64,000 bases of DNA. It comes from RYN-230 sp963723595. Lineage in GTDB: Bacteria > Actinomycetota > Actinomycetes > Streptosporangiales > Streptosporangiaceae. This document shows, piece by piece, positions 33,433-41,634 of this stretch; positions within the stretch are counted from its first letter, which is position 1; each line of letters opens with the position of its first letter. The translations under genes and the position numbers were made by a program. The stretch is taken from the NCBI GenBank assembly GCA_963723595.1, contig CAVRRQ010000002.1:1302001-1366000 (forward strand), written 5' to 3'. The notes beneath the pieces were generated by a model. That model saw only the letters and a program-made list of their open reading frames with translations. It was not told the DNA's origin and ran no database searches.

Positions 33433-35031
33433 ATGACTGCCGAGTCCGGCGCCAGCGCCCCCGCGATGGCCAAGGCGGACCGCAGGCTGGCCATCTTGCT
33501 GGCGATGGCCATGTTCGTCCTGGTCGTCGACACGTCGGTCATGAACGTGTCCATCGCATCGGTCGTTCACGATCTGCATACGACCGTCAGCGGGGTTCAG
33601 TCCGCGATCGCGCTTGAGGCGCTGGTGTCGGCGGCGTTCATCTTGATTGGCAGCAAGGTGGGCGATCTGATCGGGCGCAAGCGCGCGTACGTGCTGGGCC
33701 TGCTCGGCTACGCGATCGGCGCCCTTGCCATGGCCCTGGCGCAGGGCCTGACCGCGATCATCGTCTTCTGGGCGATCATTGGCGGGCTCGGCGCGTCGCT
33801 GCTGCTGCCGGCGATGCAGTCACTGATCCACGGCAACTTCGAGGGCGCCGCGCAACGGCAGGCCTACGCGCTGGTGGGGGCCGCGGCCGCGATCGCCGCC
33901 GCCGTCGGCCCGCTGCTGGGAGGTTTCATCACGACCTACCTGTCGTGGCGGATCGCGTTTGTGCTTGAGGACGTCATCATCGCGGTCGTGCTGTCGGGTA
34001 TCAGGCTGGTCCATGACGTGGAATACACCGGATCGCGGCGGGTGGACGTCGTGGGTGCTGTCCTGTCCGTGCTGGGCATGGGCGGTGTCGTGCTGGGCAT
34101 CCTCGTGTGGCAAGAAGGCGGCGAGGCAGTAGGCCTGCTTCTGGCGCTGGGGGCAGTGTCGCTCGGGCTCCTGGCGTGGTGGCTGGTGCGGCGCAAGCGT
34201 GCGGGCAAGGCGGTGCTGCTGGACCCGGACCTGTTCAAGGCCAAGCTGTTCAGGTTCGGGGTCTCCGGGCAGCTGCTTCAGCAGGTCGGCCTGGGCGGCA
34301 CGATGATCGCGCTGCCGATCTACCTGCAGATCGTGCTCGAGTACAGCGCGATGGGAGCAGGCCTGTCTATCGCCCCGCTCTCCCTGAGCATGTTCGCGGT
34401 GGCCCTGCTCGCCGCGAGAAAGGCGGGGAAGCGACGGCCGGCGAGCCTCATCCGGGCGGGATTCGCGCTGTTCACGATCGGGATGGTCATCGTGGAGCCG
34501 ATCGTGCCCCGGGCGACTTCAGGCTGGTACCTGGCGGTGCCGCTGATCATCGCGGGATCGGGGCTGGGCCTGCTGGTCTCCCAGCTGAACAACTACACGC
34601 TGGCCCCGATCTCTGAGGAACGCGTCAGCGAGGCGGCCGGGGTGAACTCGGCCGGAGGCTCGTTCGGGCTGTCGTTCGGTCTGGCGTTCGCCGGCGCTAT
34701 CTTGCTGGCGGCGCTGTCCGTGGGCTTCACCAGCATGGCCCAATCGAGCACCGTGCTTTCCGGGGCTGAGCAGCAGCAGGTCGCGAAGGTCCTGGAGCAT
34801 GACGCCGAAGTGGTCAGCAACACCCAGCTCGAGAAGCAGCTCGCCGATCAGCCGCAGAAGACGCAGGACGAGATCATCAAGATCAACACCCAGGCCAGGC
34901 ACCTCGCCCTTCAGGTGGCGCTTCTGATACCCATCCTCGCTGGTCTGGCCGGGCTGCTCATCTCGTTCCGCATGATGCGCCTGCCCGACCCCCAGCAATC
35001 GGGCTCCGGCGAACAGATGGTCGTGGGCTGA
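33433..35031 (+). CDS. MFS transporter, DHA2 (14-helix) family
   Basis: A 532-residue exporter with about 14 transmembrane segments. Motif A appears as GSKVGDLIGRKRAYVLG near residue 74 and motif C-like glycine-rich GPLLGGFITTYLSWR near 155. Members export antibiotics, dyes and metabolites using the proton gradient. A hydrophilic loop rich in Gln/Lys near residue 450 precedes the last helix. No regulator gene is adjacent. The C-terminal 10 residues are polar and cytoplasmic. Confidence 0.87.
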   Translation: MTAESGASAPAMAKADRRLAILLAMAMFVLVVDTSVMNVSIASVVHDLHTTVSGVQSAIALEALVSAAFILIGSKVGDLIGRKRAYVLGLLGYAIGALAMALAQGLTAIIVFWAIIGGLGASLLLPAMQSLIHGNFEGAAQRQAYALVGAAAAIAAAVGPLLGGFITTYLSWRIAFVLEDVIIAVVLSGIRLVHDVEYTGSRRVDVVGAVLSVLGMGGVVLGILVWQEGGEAVGLLLALGAVSLGLLAWWLVRRKRAGKAVLLDPDLFKAKLFRFGVSGQLLQQVGLGGTMIALPIYLQIVLEYSAMGAGLSIAPLSLSMFAVALLAARKAGKRRPASLIRAGFALFTIGMVIVEPIVPRATSGWYLAVPLIIAGSGLGLLVSQLNNYTLAPISEERVSEAAGVNSAGGSFGLSFGLAFAGAILLAALSVGFTSMAQSSTVLSGAEQQQVAKVLEHDAEVVSNTQLEKQLADQPQKTQDEIIKINTQARHLALQVALLIPILAGLAGLLISFRMMRLPDPQQSGSGEQMVVG

Positions 35032-35116
35032 CTCGCCCGGTATCCCCGGTAACCGATCCGTCCCGCCGAGGAGCGCAGTGAAAGGCGTGACCGATCAGCG
35101 GTTAAAGGGCATCCGG

Positions 35117-35332
35117 TCAGGAGCGGTACTGGGCTTCCGCAGCGGTGAACGGCTCGTTGCGGGCCTGGGCGCCGAGGGTGAGCGCCGTAATGACCGGATT
35201 GTAGAGCTCTGCGAGGCCCTGCTTGGCGGCGGCCGTGAGAGCGGGCGTGTTCATCGTCGCGACCGCGCCAGTGCGGGTGACCGGCACTGGCGGCACGGCA
35301 TCCGCGGGGAGAAGGGGATGGCCAGTGGCCAT
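35117..35332 (-). pseudogene. relic of a duplicated paaI 5' end
   Basis: A 71-codon minus-strand frame whose first residues, MATGHPLLPADAVPPVP, align with PaaI at 2732 (MVSGQPHLPADGAPPVP). After these 17 residues the sequence diverges completely and lacks the hotdog core. It stands on the other side of operator copy 2 from paaZ, exactly as paaI stands from paaA in locus 1. The frame itself is intact, so a small protein could be made, but it cannot be a thioesterase. Confidence 0.6.
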
Positions 35333-35342
35333 CGCCGTGGAT

Positions 35343-35371
35343 TAACATACTGAATGTTCGGTCGGTAATTC
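35343..35371. promoter_or_regulatory. PaaR-type operator, copy 2
   Basis: The 29 bases are identical to 2743-2771, with core TACTGAATGTTCGGTCGGTA at 35348-35367. It lies just upstream of the paaZ ribosome site (GAGAGGAG at 35376). Co-regulation of both paa loci by one PaaR is inferred. Confidence 0.75.
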
Positions 35372-35389
35372 CTTCGAGAGGAGCCGCGC

Positions 35390-37420
35390 ATGCCGGTGCT
35401 GCGCAGTTACGTGAGCGGGCAGTGGACCGCGCCCCCCGATGGGCGGCCCGTGCGGGACGCGGTGACCGGCAAGGAAGTGGCGCGGGTTTCCTCGGACGGT
35501 ATCGACCTGGGAGCGGCACTCGATTACGGGCGCCGCGTGGGGGGCCCGGCCCTGCGGGCGCTGACCTTTCACGAGCGGGCGGCCCTGGCCAAGGCGGTCG
35601 GGGGGATGCTGCGCGAGCATCGTGACGAGCTGTATGCGCTGTCCGCCCGCACGGGCGCGACACTCGGTGATTCGAAGTTCGATATTGACGGCGGCGTCGG
35701 CGTGCTGCTCGGCTACGCCAGCAAAGCCAAGCGGGAACTGCCTAACGACACCGTCTATGCCGAGGGGGCCGTCGAGCCACTCGGCCGGGGCGGCCAGTTC
35801 GCCGGCCAGCACATCCTCACTCCCCTGCTCGGCGTGGCCGTACAGATCAATGCCTTCAACTTCCCGGTCTGGGGGCCGCTGGAGAAGATGGCCCCGGCAC
35901 TGATCGCGGGCGTGCCGACCCTGATCAAGCCCGCCACCCAGACCGCGTACCTCACCACGCGGCTGGTCGAGCTGATCGTCGAGTCCGGCATCCTGCCCGA
36001 GGGCACCCTCCAGCTGCTCTGCGGTAGCGCCGGCGACATGCTGGATCATCTCGGTGAGCAGGACCTGCTGAGCTTCACCGGGTCCGCCTCGACCGCGCAT
36101 CAGCTGCGGGCGCATCCGAACGTCGTGGCCCGCGCGGTGCGGTTCAACGCCGAGGCGGACTCGCTCAACTGCTCGATCCTCGGCCCGGACGCCACACCAG
36201 GGACTCCCGAGTTCGACCTGTACGTCAGGCAGCTGGTCACCGAGATGACGGTGAAGGCCGGGCAGAAATGCACGGCGATCCGCCGGGCGTTCGTGCCGGC
36301 CTCGCAGCTGGACACGGTCATCGATGCGGTGCGGGCCCGGCTGGAAAAGACCGTTATTGGAAATCCGGCTGATGAAACGGTGCGGATGGGCGCGCTGGCG
36401 AGCCTGGAGCAGCGCGAAGAGGTGCGCCGGTCGCTGAAGGCACTCGAGTCGGCGGGGCAGCTGGTCTTCGGTGACCCGGAGCACGTCGAGGTCGTCGGGG
36501 CCGACGCGGACCACGGGGCGTTCATCTCGCCGCTGCTGGTGCGCTGCGACGACGCCAGCCGGGCCGAGCCGCACGAGATCGAGGCCTTCGGCCCGGTGAG
36601 CACGATCATGAGCTACTCCGGCACCGATGAGGTGATCGAGCTGGCCGCCCGCGGGCGGGGCAGCCTGGCGGGATCTGTGGTGACCGGCGACGCTGGCTTC
36701 GCGCGCAGTGTGGTCCTCGGCCTCGCGCCATGGCACGGCCGGCTGCTCGTGCTTGACCAGGACGACGCGAAGGAATCGACCGGGCATGGCGCACCGCTGC
36801 CCGTGCTGGTTCACGGCGGCCCGGGCCGGGCCGGCGGCGGCGAGGAGATGGGCGGCGTCCGGGGGGTCCTGCACCACATGCAGCGCACCGCCGTCCAGGC
36901 CAGCCCGCGCATGCTCGGCGCCGTGACGGGACGCTGGGTGAAGGGCGGCCCGCGCGACGCCGGGGACGCGCACCCGTTCACCAAGTCGCTGGCCGAACTG
37001 AGGATCGGCGACACGGTGACCGCCGGCCCGCGGGTCGTGACCCTGGAGGACATCGAGCATTTCGCCGAGTTCACCGGAGACACGTTCTACGCCCACATGG
37101 ACGAGCAGGCTGCGGCGGCCAACCCGTTCTTCGACGGCCGGGTCGCGCACGGCTACCTGGTCCTGTCCTTCGCCGCCGGCCTGTTCGTCCAGCCGGACCC
37201 GGGTCCGGTGCTCGCGAATTACGGTCTGGACAACCTCCGCTTCCTCACCCCCGTCTATCCCGGCGATGCGCTGACCGTGACGCTGACCTGCAAGCAGATC
37301 AGCCCACGGGACGGTGACTACGGCGAGGTGCGCTGGGACGCCGAGGTCACCAAGCAGGACGATTCAGTAGCCGTGACCTACGACGTGCTCACCATGGTCG
37401 CGAAGCAGTGGAGCCGGTGA
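35390..37420 (+). CDS. paaZ: bifunctional oxepin-CoA hydrolase / 3-oxo-5,6-didehydrosuberyl-CoA semialdehyde dehydrogenase PaaZ
   Basis: A 676-residue PaaZ of normal length. The N-terminal aldehyde dehydrogenase domain (about 1-520) has AFNFPVWGPLEKMAPAL, SFTGSAST and the catalytic cysteine in GQKCTAIRR at residue 294. The C-terminal MaoC-like hydratase domain (about 540-676) has FTGDTFYAHMDEQAA and FFDGRVAHGYLVLS. PaaZ opens the oxepin ring and oxidises the resulting aldehyde. RBS GAGAGGAG lies before ATG 35390. The stop overlaps a following mini-frame (GTGA). paaK follows. Confidence 0.93.
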   Translation: MPVLRSYVSGQWTAPPDGRPVRDAVTGKEVARVSSDGIDLGAALDYGRRVGGPALRALTFHERAALAKAVGGMLREHRDELYALSARTGATLGDSKFDIDGGVGVLLGYASKAKRELPNDTVYAEGAVEPLGRGGQFAGQHILTPLLGVAVQINAFNFPVWGPLEKMAPALIAGVPTLIKPATQTAYLTTRLVELIVESGILPEGTLQLLCGSAGDMLDHLGEQDLLSFTGSASTAHQLRAHPNVVARAVRFNAEADSLNCSILGPDATPGTPEFDLYVRQLVTEMTVKAGQKCTAIRRAFVPASQLDTVIDAVRARLEKTVIGNPADETVRMGALASLEQREEVRRSLKALESAGQLVFGDPEHVEVVGADADHGAFISPLLVRCDDASRAEPHEIEAFGPVSTIMSYSGTDEVIELAARGRGSLAGSVVTGDAGFARSVVLGLAPWHGRLLVLDQDDAKESTGHGAPLPVLVHGGPGRAGGGEEMGGVRGVLHHMQRTAVQASPRMLGAVTGRWVKGGPRDAGDAHPFTKSLAELRIGDTVTAGPRVVTLEDIEHFAEFTGDTFYAHMDEQAAAANPFFDGRVAHGYLVLSFAAGLFVQPDPGPVLANYGLDNLRFLTPVYPGDALTVTLTCKQISPRDGDYGEVRWDAEVTKQDDSVAVTYDVLTMVAKQWSR

Positions 37421-37452
37421 CCACACTCGGCATGTACCTCTACAACGCCTAG
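37417..37452 (+). pseudogene. scar of deleted paaABCDE after paaZ
   Basis: An 11-codon frame, VTTLGMYLYNA, starts in a GTGA overlap with the paaZ stop, just as paaA overlaps the paaZ relic in locus 1. VTTL-GM matches the PaaA start (VTALTDGM), and the terminal YNA-TAG resembles the PaaE end (YDA-TAG). It is probably what remains after loss of the epoxidase genes from this locus. The match is short, so the second junction is less certain than the first. Confidence 0.5.
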
Positions 37453-37467
37453 CCTCAGGAGTTCCCG

Positions 37468-38772
37468 ATGCAGGATCTGGCGCCGCGGCCGGAGGACCTC
37501 GACCCCATCGAGCGGGCGTCGGCTGACGAATTGCAGGCCCTGCAGCTGGAACGGCTCCGCTGGACGCTCGGCCACGCCTACGCCAGCGTGCCGCACTACC
37601 GCGCCGCCTTCGACGCTGCGGGCGTGCACCCGGACGACTGCAAGGATCTGGCCGATCTGGTCAGGTACCCGCTCACCAGCAAGGCTGTCCTGCGCGAGAA
37701 CTACCCGTTCGGCATGTTCGCGGTGCCGCGCGACCAGGTGATCAGGATCCACGCCTCGTCCGGGACTACCGGCCGCCCCACCGTGGTCGGCTACACCCGC
37801 GACGATCTGGACGTGTGGGCGAGCGTGATGGCCCGGTCCATCCGGGCCGCAGGCGGGCGTCCCGGGCACATCCTGCACAACGCCTACGGCTACGGGCTGT
37901 TCACCGGGGGGCTCGGCGCGCACTATGGGGCGGAGAAGCTCGGCTGCACGGTCGTTCCGGTCTCCGGGGGGATGACGGAGCGGCAGGTCACCCTGATCCG
38001 GGACTTCCGCCCGGACATCATCATGGTCACACCGTCCTACATGCTCGCGATCGTCAACGAGATGCAGCGCCAGGGCCTCGACCCCGCGGAGTCCTCGCTG
38101 CGGTTCGGCATCTTCGGCGCCGAACCGTGGACGAACGAGATGCGCCGCGAGATGGAAATCCGGCTCGGCATCGACGCCACGGACATCTACGGCCTGTCCG
38201 AGGTGATGGGACCGGGCGTCGCGCAAGAGTGCGCCGAGACCAAGGATGGGCTGCATATCTGGGAAGACCACTTCTACCCCGAGGTGATCGACCCGCTCAC
38301 CGGGGAGGTGCTGCCCGACGGCGAGGAAGGCGAGCTCGTCTTCACCTCATTGACCAAGCAGGCGATGCCAGTCATCCGGTACCGCACCCGGGACCTCACC
38401 CGGCTGCTGCCCGGCACCGCGCGCCCCATGCGCCGCATGGAGAAGGTCACCGGCCGCACCGACGACATGATCATCCTGCGGGGCGTCAACCTGTTCCCGA
38501 CCCAGATCGAAGAACTCATCATGCGCATCCCGGTGCTGTCACCGCACTTCCAGCTGCACCTGACCCGGGACGGCCGGATGGACCAGCTGGCCGTCCACGT
38601 CGAACGCCGCCCCGGCACCACTGGCAGCGGCACGGCCGACGCCGGCCCCCAGCTGACCACCATGGTCAAGAACACCATCGGCGTGACCGTCAGCGTGACA
38701 GTCTTGGAGCCGGAGTCCATCGAGCGGTCCGTCGGCAAGATGCGCCGCATCGTCGACCACCGGCCACGCTGA
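37468..38772 (+). CDS. paaK: phenylacetate-CoA ligase
   Basis: A 434-residue adenylating enzyme of PaaK type. The ATP-binding motif is ASSGTTGRPTVVGYT near residue 97; IFGAEPWTNEMRREME and GLSEVMGPGVAQEC follow, and the C-terminal domain has MIILRGVNLFPTQIEELI. It activates phenylacetate to phenylacetyl-CoA, the first step. RBS AGGAG precedes ATG 37468 by seven bases. It lies 15 bases after the paaZ-linked scar, in the same transcription unit. Confidence 0.93.
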   Translation: MQDLAPRPEDLDPIERASADELQALQLERLRWTLGHAYASVPHYRAAFDAAGVHPDDCKDLADLVRYPLTSKAVLRENYPFGMFAVPRDQVIRIHASSGTTGRPTVVGYTRDDLDVWASVMARSIRAAGGRPGHILHNAYGYGLFTGGLGAHYGAEKLGCTVVPVSGGMTERQVTLIRDFRPDIIMVTPSYMLAIVNEMQRQGLDPAESSLRFGIFGAEPWTNEMRREMEIRLGIDATDIYGLSEVMGPGVAQECAETKDGLHIWEDHFYPEVIDPLTGEVLPDGEEGELVFTSLTKQAMPVIRYRTRDLTRLLPGTARPMRRMEKVTGRTDDMIILRGVNLFPTQIEELIMRIPVLSPHFQLHLTRDGRMDQLAVHVERRPGTTGSGTADAGPQLTTMVKNTIGVTVSVTVLEPESIERSVGKMRRIVDHRPR

Positions 38773-38940
38773 CGAGCCGCTGATGACGGTGATCACGGCA
38801 GCGTCGCTGCCGGAGGACCAGGATTGGGAGGGGTTGCGCCTAATTCTCGACACTATTCGTGTTGCTGCAACATCAGCATCTGGCGCTTATACCGGGGAAC
38901 AATCCTGATTTGTTTCTCTCCGAGTAAGACCTGCGTAAGG

Positions 38941-39252
38941 TCAGGGTTGCAGCGAATCGACTAGCTTCGCATCGTCGATCAGCCGCAAGCCAGTTAGCTC
39001 CCGCACGCAACGTATTGCGCGTATGTATCTTTCCGGGGCCACCATGGCTTCAATTTCTGCTTTATCCTTGGGGTCGAGCGTGGAGAGCAGCGATTGACCC
39101 GCACTGCGATCGGCTTCTAGGCGAGCTCCCCCAGGCATACGGATCGGTCCAGCCCACCAGCCCCACTTGCGCCTTTTCATGGTCACACCTATCAGCCCTG
39201 CAATGATGCCGACCCCTGCTCCTATTATTATTATTGTCAAAGCGCTGAGCAC
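38941..39252 (-). CDS. membrane-anchored protein with ribosomal L7/L12 C-terminal-like segment
   Basis: A 103-residue protein: transmembrane helix at residues 5-25 (LTIIIIGAGVGIIAGLIGVTM), a basic cytoplasmic stretch KRRKWGWW, and a C-terminal part YIRAIRCVRELTGLRLIDDAKLVDSL that resembles the L7/L12 C-terminal domain helix which contacts translation factors. The gene has more A/T-rich codons than its neighbours (ATTATTATTATTGTC run), hinting at transfer. Similar small proteins exist in actinobacteria without known function. Confidence 0.6.
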   Translation of the reverse strand: MLSALTIIIIGAGVGIIAGLIGVTMKRRKWGWWAGPIRMPGGARLEADRSAGQSLLSTLDPKDKAEIEAMVAPERYIRAIRCVRELTGLRLIDDAKLVDSLQP

Positions 39253-39582
39253 TTGAAATCACCTCGCTGATGAAACTTCCCGCAGGCGCCGTCCCGCGCC
39301 TCAGCACCGGTCTTCGTGTCATGGAGCAAGGCTCGTCCGGCACGTCGCATGAGGGACCGCCTACCCCCATGTGCGTACTCGAATCGACACGCAGCGCGCC
39401 GGTCGCATGCCCGGTGCCGGGGCAGCCGCGCAGCAGCATACGACGGGCAGTCTGCCCGGACCTTCAGCGCCGCCAGGGCTTACCATCCCTAGCCGTGGCG
39501 AACATCCGATTCTGCCGCTGTGCGAGTGGGATGCGTGGCTATGGCGCATGTCATGCGGGCCTTGGCACCGTAGGTTGCTGAG
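39253..39582. other. intergenic region before the LanC-like gene
   Basis: About 330 bases with a possible 103-codon frame on the plus strand (39270-39581), which is cysteine-rich at its end but has no ribosome site or recognised domain. A dispersed GCCGC-containing element is at 39489-39525, and the lanC -10 element is at its end. Confidence 0.4.
39571..39576 (+). promoter_or_regulatory. -10 element of a leaderless promoter before the LanC-like gene
   Basis: TAGGTT followed by exactly six bases (GCTGAG) and the GTG start at 39583. The same hexamer and spacing precede the IS4-type transposase gene. Confidence 0.6.
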
Positions 39583-40935
39583 GTGGCGAGAGGCGAGGTT
39601 TACCGGGAGCTGGGGGAGGCAGCGTGGGCATGGGTTCTGCGCCAGGTCCGGGAGGACGGTGGCCCGTGGCTGCCCGAGGTGGTGGCGGAGGATGAGCGGC
39701 CGGCCGTGCCGGGGGTGGATCGCGATTCGTTGTATGCGGGGATCGGCGGCCTGGCTCCGGTGCTGGCCGAGATCAGCCAGTGCCGTGCGCTGAGCAACGC
39801 TGAGCAGGCCTTGGCGGCCGGGATCGCTGCCCGGCTCTCCGCGGCAGCGGGTGCGAGGGCCGACGCTTCGCTGTATATCGGGCTGGGCGGGGACGTGACC
39901 GCGCTGAAGTTGCTCGCCCCGGGCAGCGAGCGGGTCGCGCTCGGCCGGCTTGCCGACCTGATGACCCCCGCAGGATGGAACACACCTCCGGAGACCGGGA
40001 CGGGGTCGGCCGCGCCGGTGACCGACCTGGTCCTGGGTACGGCGGGGGTGGTCCTGGCTGCGGTCTGGGCAGGCGGTGAGCACTCCAGGGTCATCGCGGC
40101 TACCGGTGGCGAGGCCCTGCTGCGGGCAGCCGACCAGACCAAGGAAGGCCTGGACTGGGCGATGCTGCCGGGCCGGACGAGCAGGATGCCGAACTACTCC
40201 CACGGGACGGCCGGGATAGCCACCGCACTGGCGATCGCCGGAGCGGCCCTGAACCGTGATGACTTCATCGTGGCCGCACGGCAGGGCGCGCAGCATCTGC
40301 TCACCGTGGGCTCGCTCGCTGACGGCGGGTTCATCATCCCGCACACCCTGCCGTACTCCCGCCGGGAGGTGGAACCGGTCACGTACACCTGGTGCCACGG
40401 GCCAGCGGGAACGTCACAGCTGTTCCCGGCACTGGCGCACGCCGGCGTGGACACTGTCGCCGGGCTCGACGTCACCGGGCTGCGGCAACGGTGCCTGCAC
40501 ACGATCCTGGCCTCCGGTATCCCGCAGCGCCTGCGCCCGGGTTTCTGGGATAACGACGGCCGCTGCTGCGGCACCGCCGGGGTCGGGGACGTCCTGCTCG
40601 ACGCCGCGCAGGACGGCGCCGGCCAGGCGGCTTACGGCACCCTGCTGCATGGGGCGCGCACCATGGCAGACGCCCTCGTCGAGCGCGCCATCCGCGACGA
40701 AACCGGGGCACGGTGGCGGTTCCTCGAGCACCGGCAGGACCCGCCGTTGCTTCCACCCGGTACATCGTGGATGCAGGGCGCCGCCGGCATCGCCGCCTTC
40801 CTGCTCCGCCTGGCCCGGGTCCTCGACAACGGGCTGGGCGCCCGCGTCGTCGACCGGCCCGACCAGTGGTGGGCCGTCCCCGACCGGCTCCGCACCGTCC
40901 ACATCCACCGAGACGTTTTCCCGGACCTGCCTTAG
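39583..40935 (+). CDS. LanC-like lanthionine-cyclase family protein
   Basis: A 450-residue alpha/alpha-barrel protein of the LanC family: repeated GxxG-containing helical units such as LVLGTAGVVLAA, NYSHGTAGIATALAIA, and TYTWCHGPAGTS. Zinc-ligand positions appear as WCHG (Cys271) and CCG (Cys328-Cys329). Classical LanC has Cys and Cys-His; here the last pair is Cys-Cys, as in some promiscuous lanthionine synthetases. No dehydratase (LanB/LanM/LanKC) or clear precursor is nearby, so a stand-alone LanC-like role (thiol addition to dehydroamino acids) is equally possible. The GTG start is leaderless. Confidence 0.78.
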   Translation: MARGEVYRELGEAAWAWVLRQVREDGGPWLPEVVAEDERPAVPGVDRDSLYAGIGGLAPVLAEISQCRALSNAEQALAAGIAARLSAAAGARADASLYIGLGGDVTALKLLAPGSERVALGRLADLMTPAGWNTPPETGTGSAAPVTDLVLGTAGVVLAAVWAGGEHSRVIAATGGEALLRAADQTKEGLDWAMLPGRTSRMPNYSHGTAGIATALAIAGAALNRDDFIVAARQGAQHLLTVGSLADGGFIIPHTLPYSRREVEPVTYTWCHGPAGTSQLFPALAHAGVDTVAGLDVTGLRQRCLHTILASGIPQRLRPGFWDNDGRCCGTAGVGDVLLDAAQDGAGQAAYGTLLHGARTMADALVERAIRDETGARWRFLEHRQDPPLLPPGTSWMQGAAGIAAFLLRLARVLDNGLGARVVDRPDQWWAVPDRLRTVHIHRDVFPDLP

Positions 40936-41009
40936 CTACCGACCGGACGCGCACTGACGTGCCGCGAGCCGGGCGTTCCGGTACTTGAGCGCAGGCAGCG
41001 GGGGAGATT

Positions 41010-41015
41010 TATCCT
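41010..41015 (+). promoter_or_regulatory. -10 element of a leaderless promoter before the UPF0158 gene
   Basis: TATCCT, then six bases (GGCCTG), then GTG 41022. No ribosome site intervenes. Confidence 0.5.
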
Positions 41016-41021
41016 GGCCTG

Positions 41022-41492
41022 GTGCTTGACCTGAGCAGCCTCGATCTGGAGGAGATCGCCGGCGCGCTGGCCGACCAGACCGATTACGAACACCACTGGC
41101 TGATCAACCCGGACACGGGAGAGATCGCGTTCTGGACGGCCGACACCGGCATCGACGGGCAGACACCCGTCGACCTCGATGAACTGGACCTGATCCTCAT
41201 CGAGCCGCTGCCGTCCTGGATCTGGTACCAGGACATGGCCGACTTCGCCGGCGGAATCTCCGATGACCGTGCCAGGCGCAGGCTGGCACGGGCTATCCAG
41301 GGTAAGGGAGCCTTCCGCCGGTTCAAAGACGAACTCCACGAAGAACATCCAGACCTGCTGCCGGCCTGGTACGCCTTCCGGGACACCCGGGCCAGCCGCC
41401 GTGCCGTGCAATGGCTGGCTGACAATTCGCTCATCGACGACAGCTCGGCAAACAGTTTCATTTCCGGCCACCCGGATCCTGCCCTGCCCTGA
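41022..41492 (+). CDS. UPF0158-family protein
   Basis: A 156-residue acidic cytoplasmic protein matching the UPF0158 family: LEEIAGALADQTDYEHHWLINPDTGEIAFW near the N-terminus, LPSWIWYQDMADFAG near residue 65 and GKGAFRRFKDELHE near 98, then WYAFRDTRASRRAVQWLADN. The family has no established function, though members resemble nucleic-acid-linked or toxin-neutralising small proteins. The GTG start is supported by the TANNNT-N6 promoter element. It follows the LanC-like gene by about 85 bases, but its own promoter argues against strict coupling. Confidence 0.78.
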   Translation: MLDLSSLDLEEIAGALADQTDYEHHWLINPDTGEIAFWTADTGIDGQTPVDLDELDLILIEPLPSWIWYQDMADFAGGISDDRARRRLARAIQGKGAFRRFKDELHEEHPDLLPAWYAFRDTRASRRAVQWLADNSLIDDSSANSFISGHPDPALP

Positions 41493-41634
41493 CCCGTCGC
41501 TAGGCCCGGGTGTCAGAGGGCACCTCATCGTTGGTGGCATCTCTTGTAGTCGGTGTTGACAACGCGCAGGCTGTTCGGCGCGTCCTACCAGCAGCGGGAC
41601 CGGGGGAACTCCCGGAGGCCCGGGGGAGGAAGCA

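Noticed and set aside
39270..39581. Possible lanthipeptide precursor (103 codons, cysteine-rich C-terminus) directly before the LanC-like gene
   Set aside because: No ribosome site, no leader-peptide motif, few Ser/Thr near the cysteines, and its end overlaps the lanC promoter element. Treated as non-coding.
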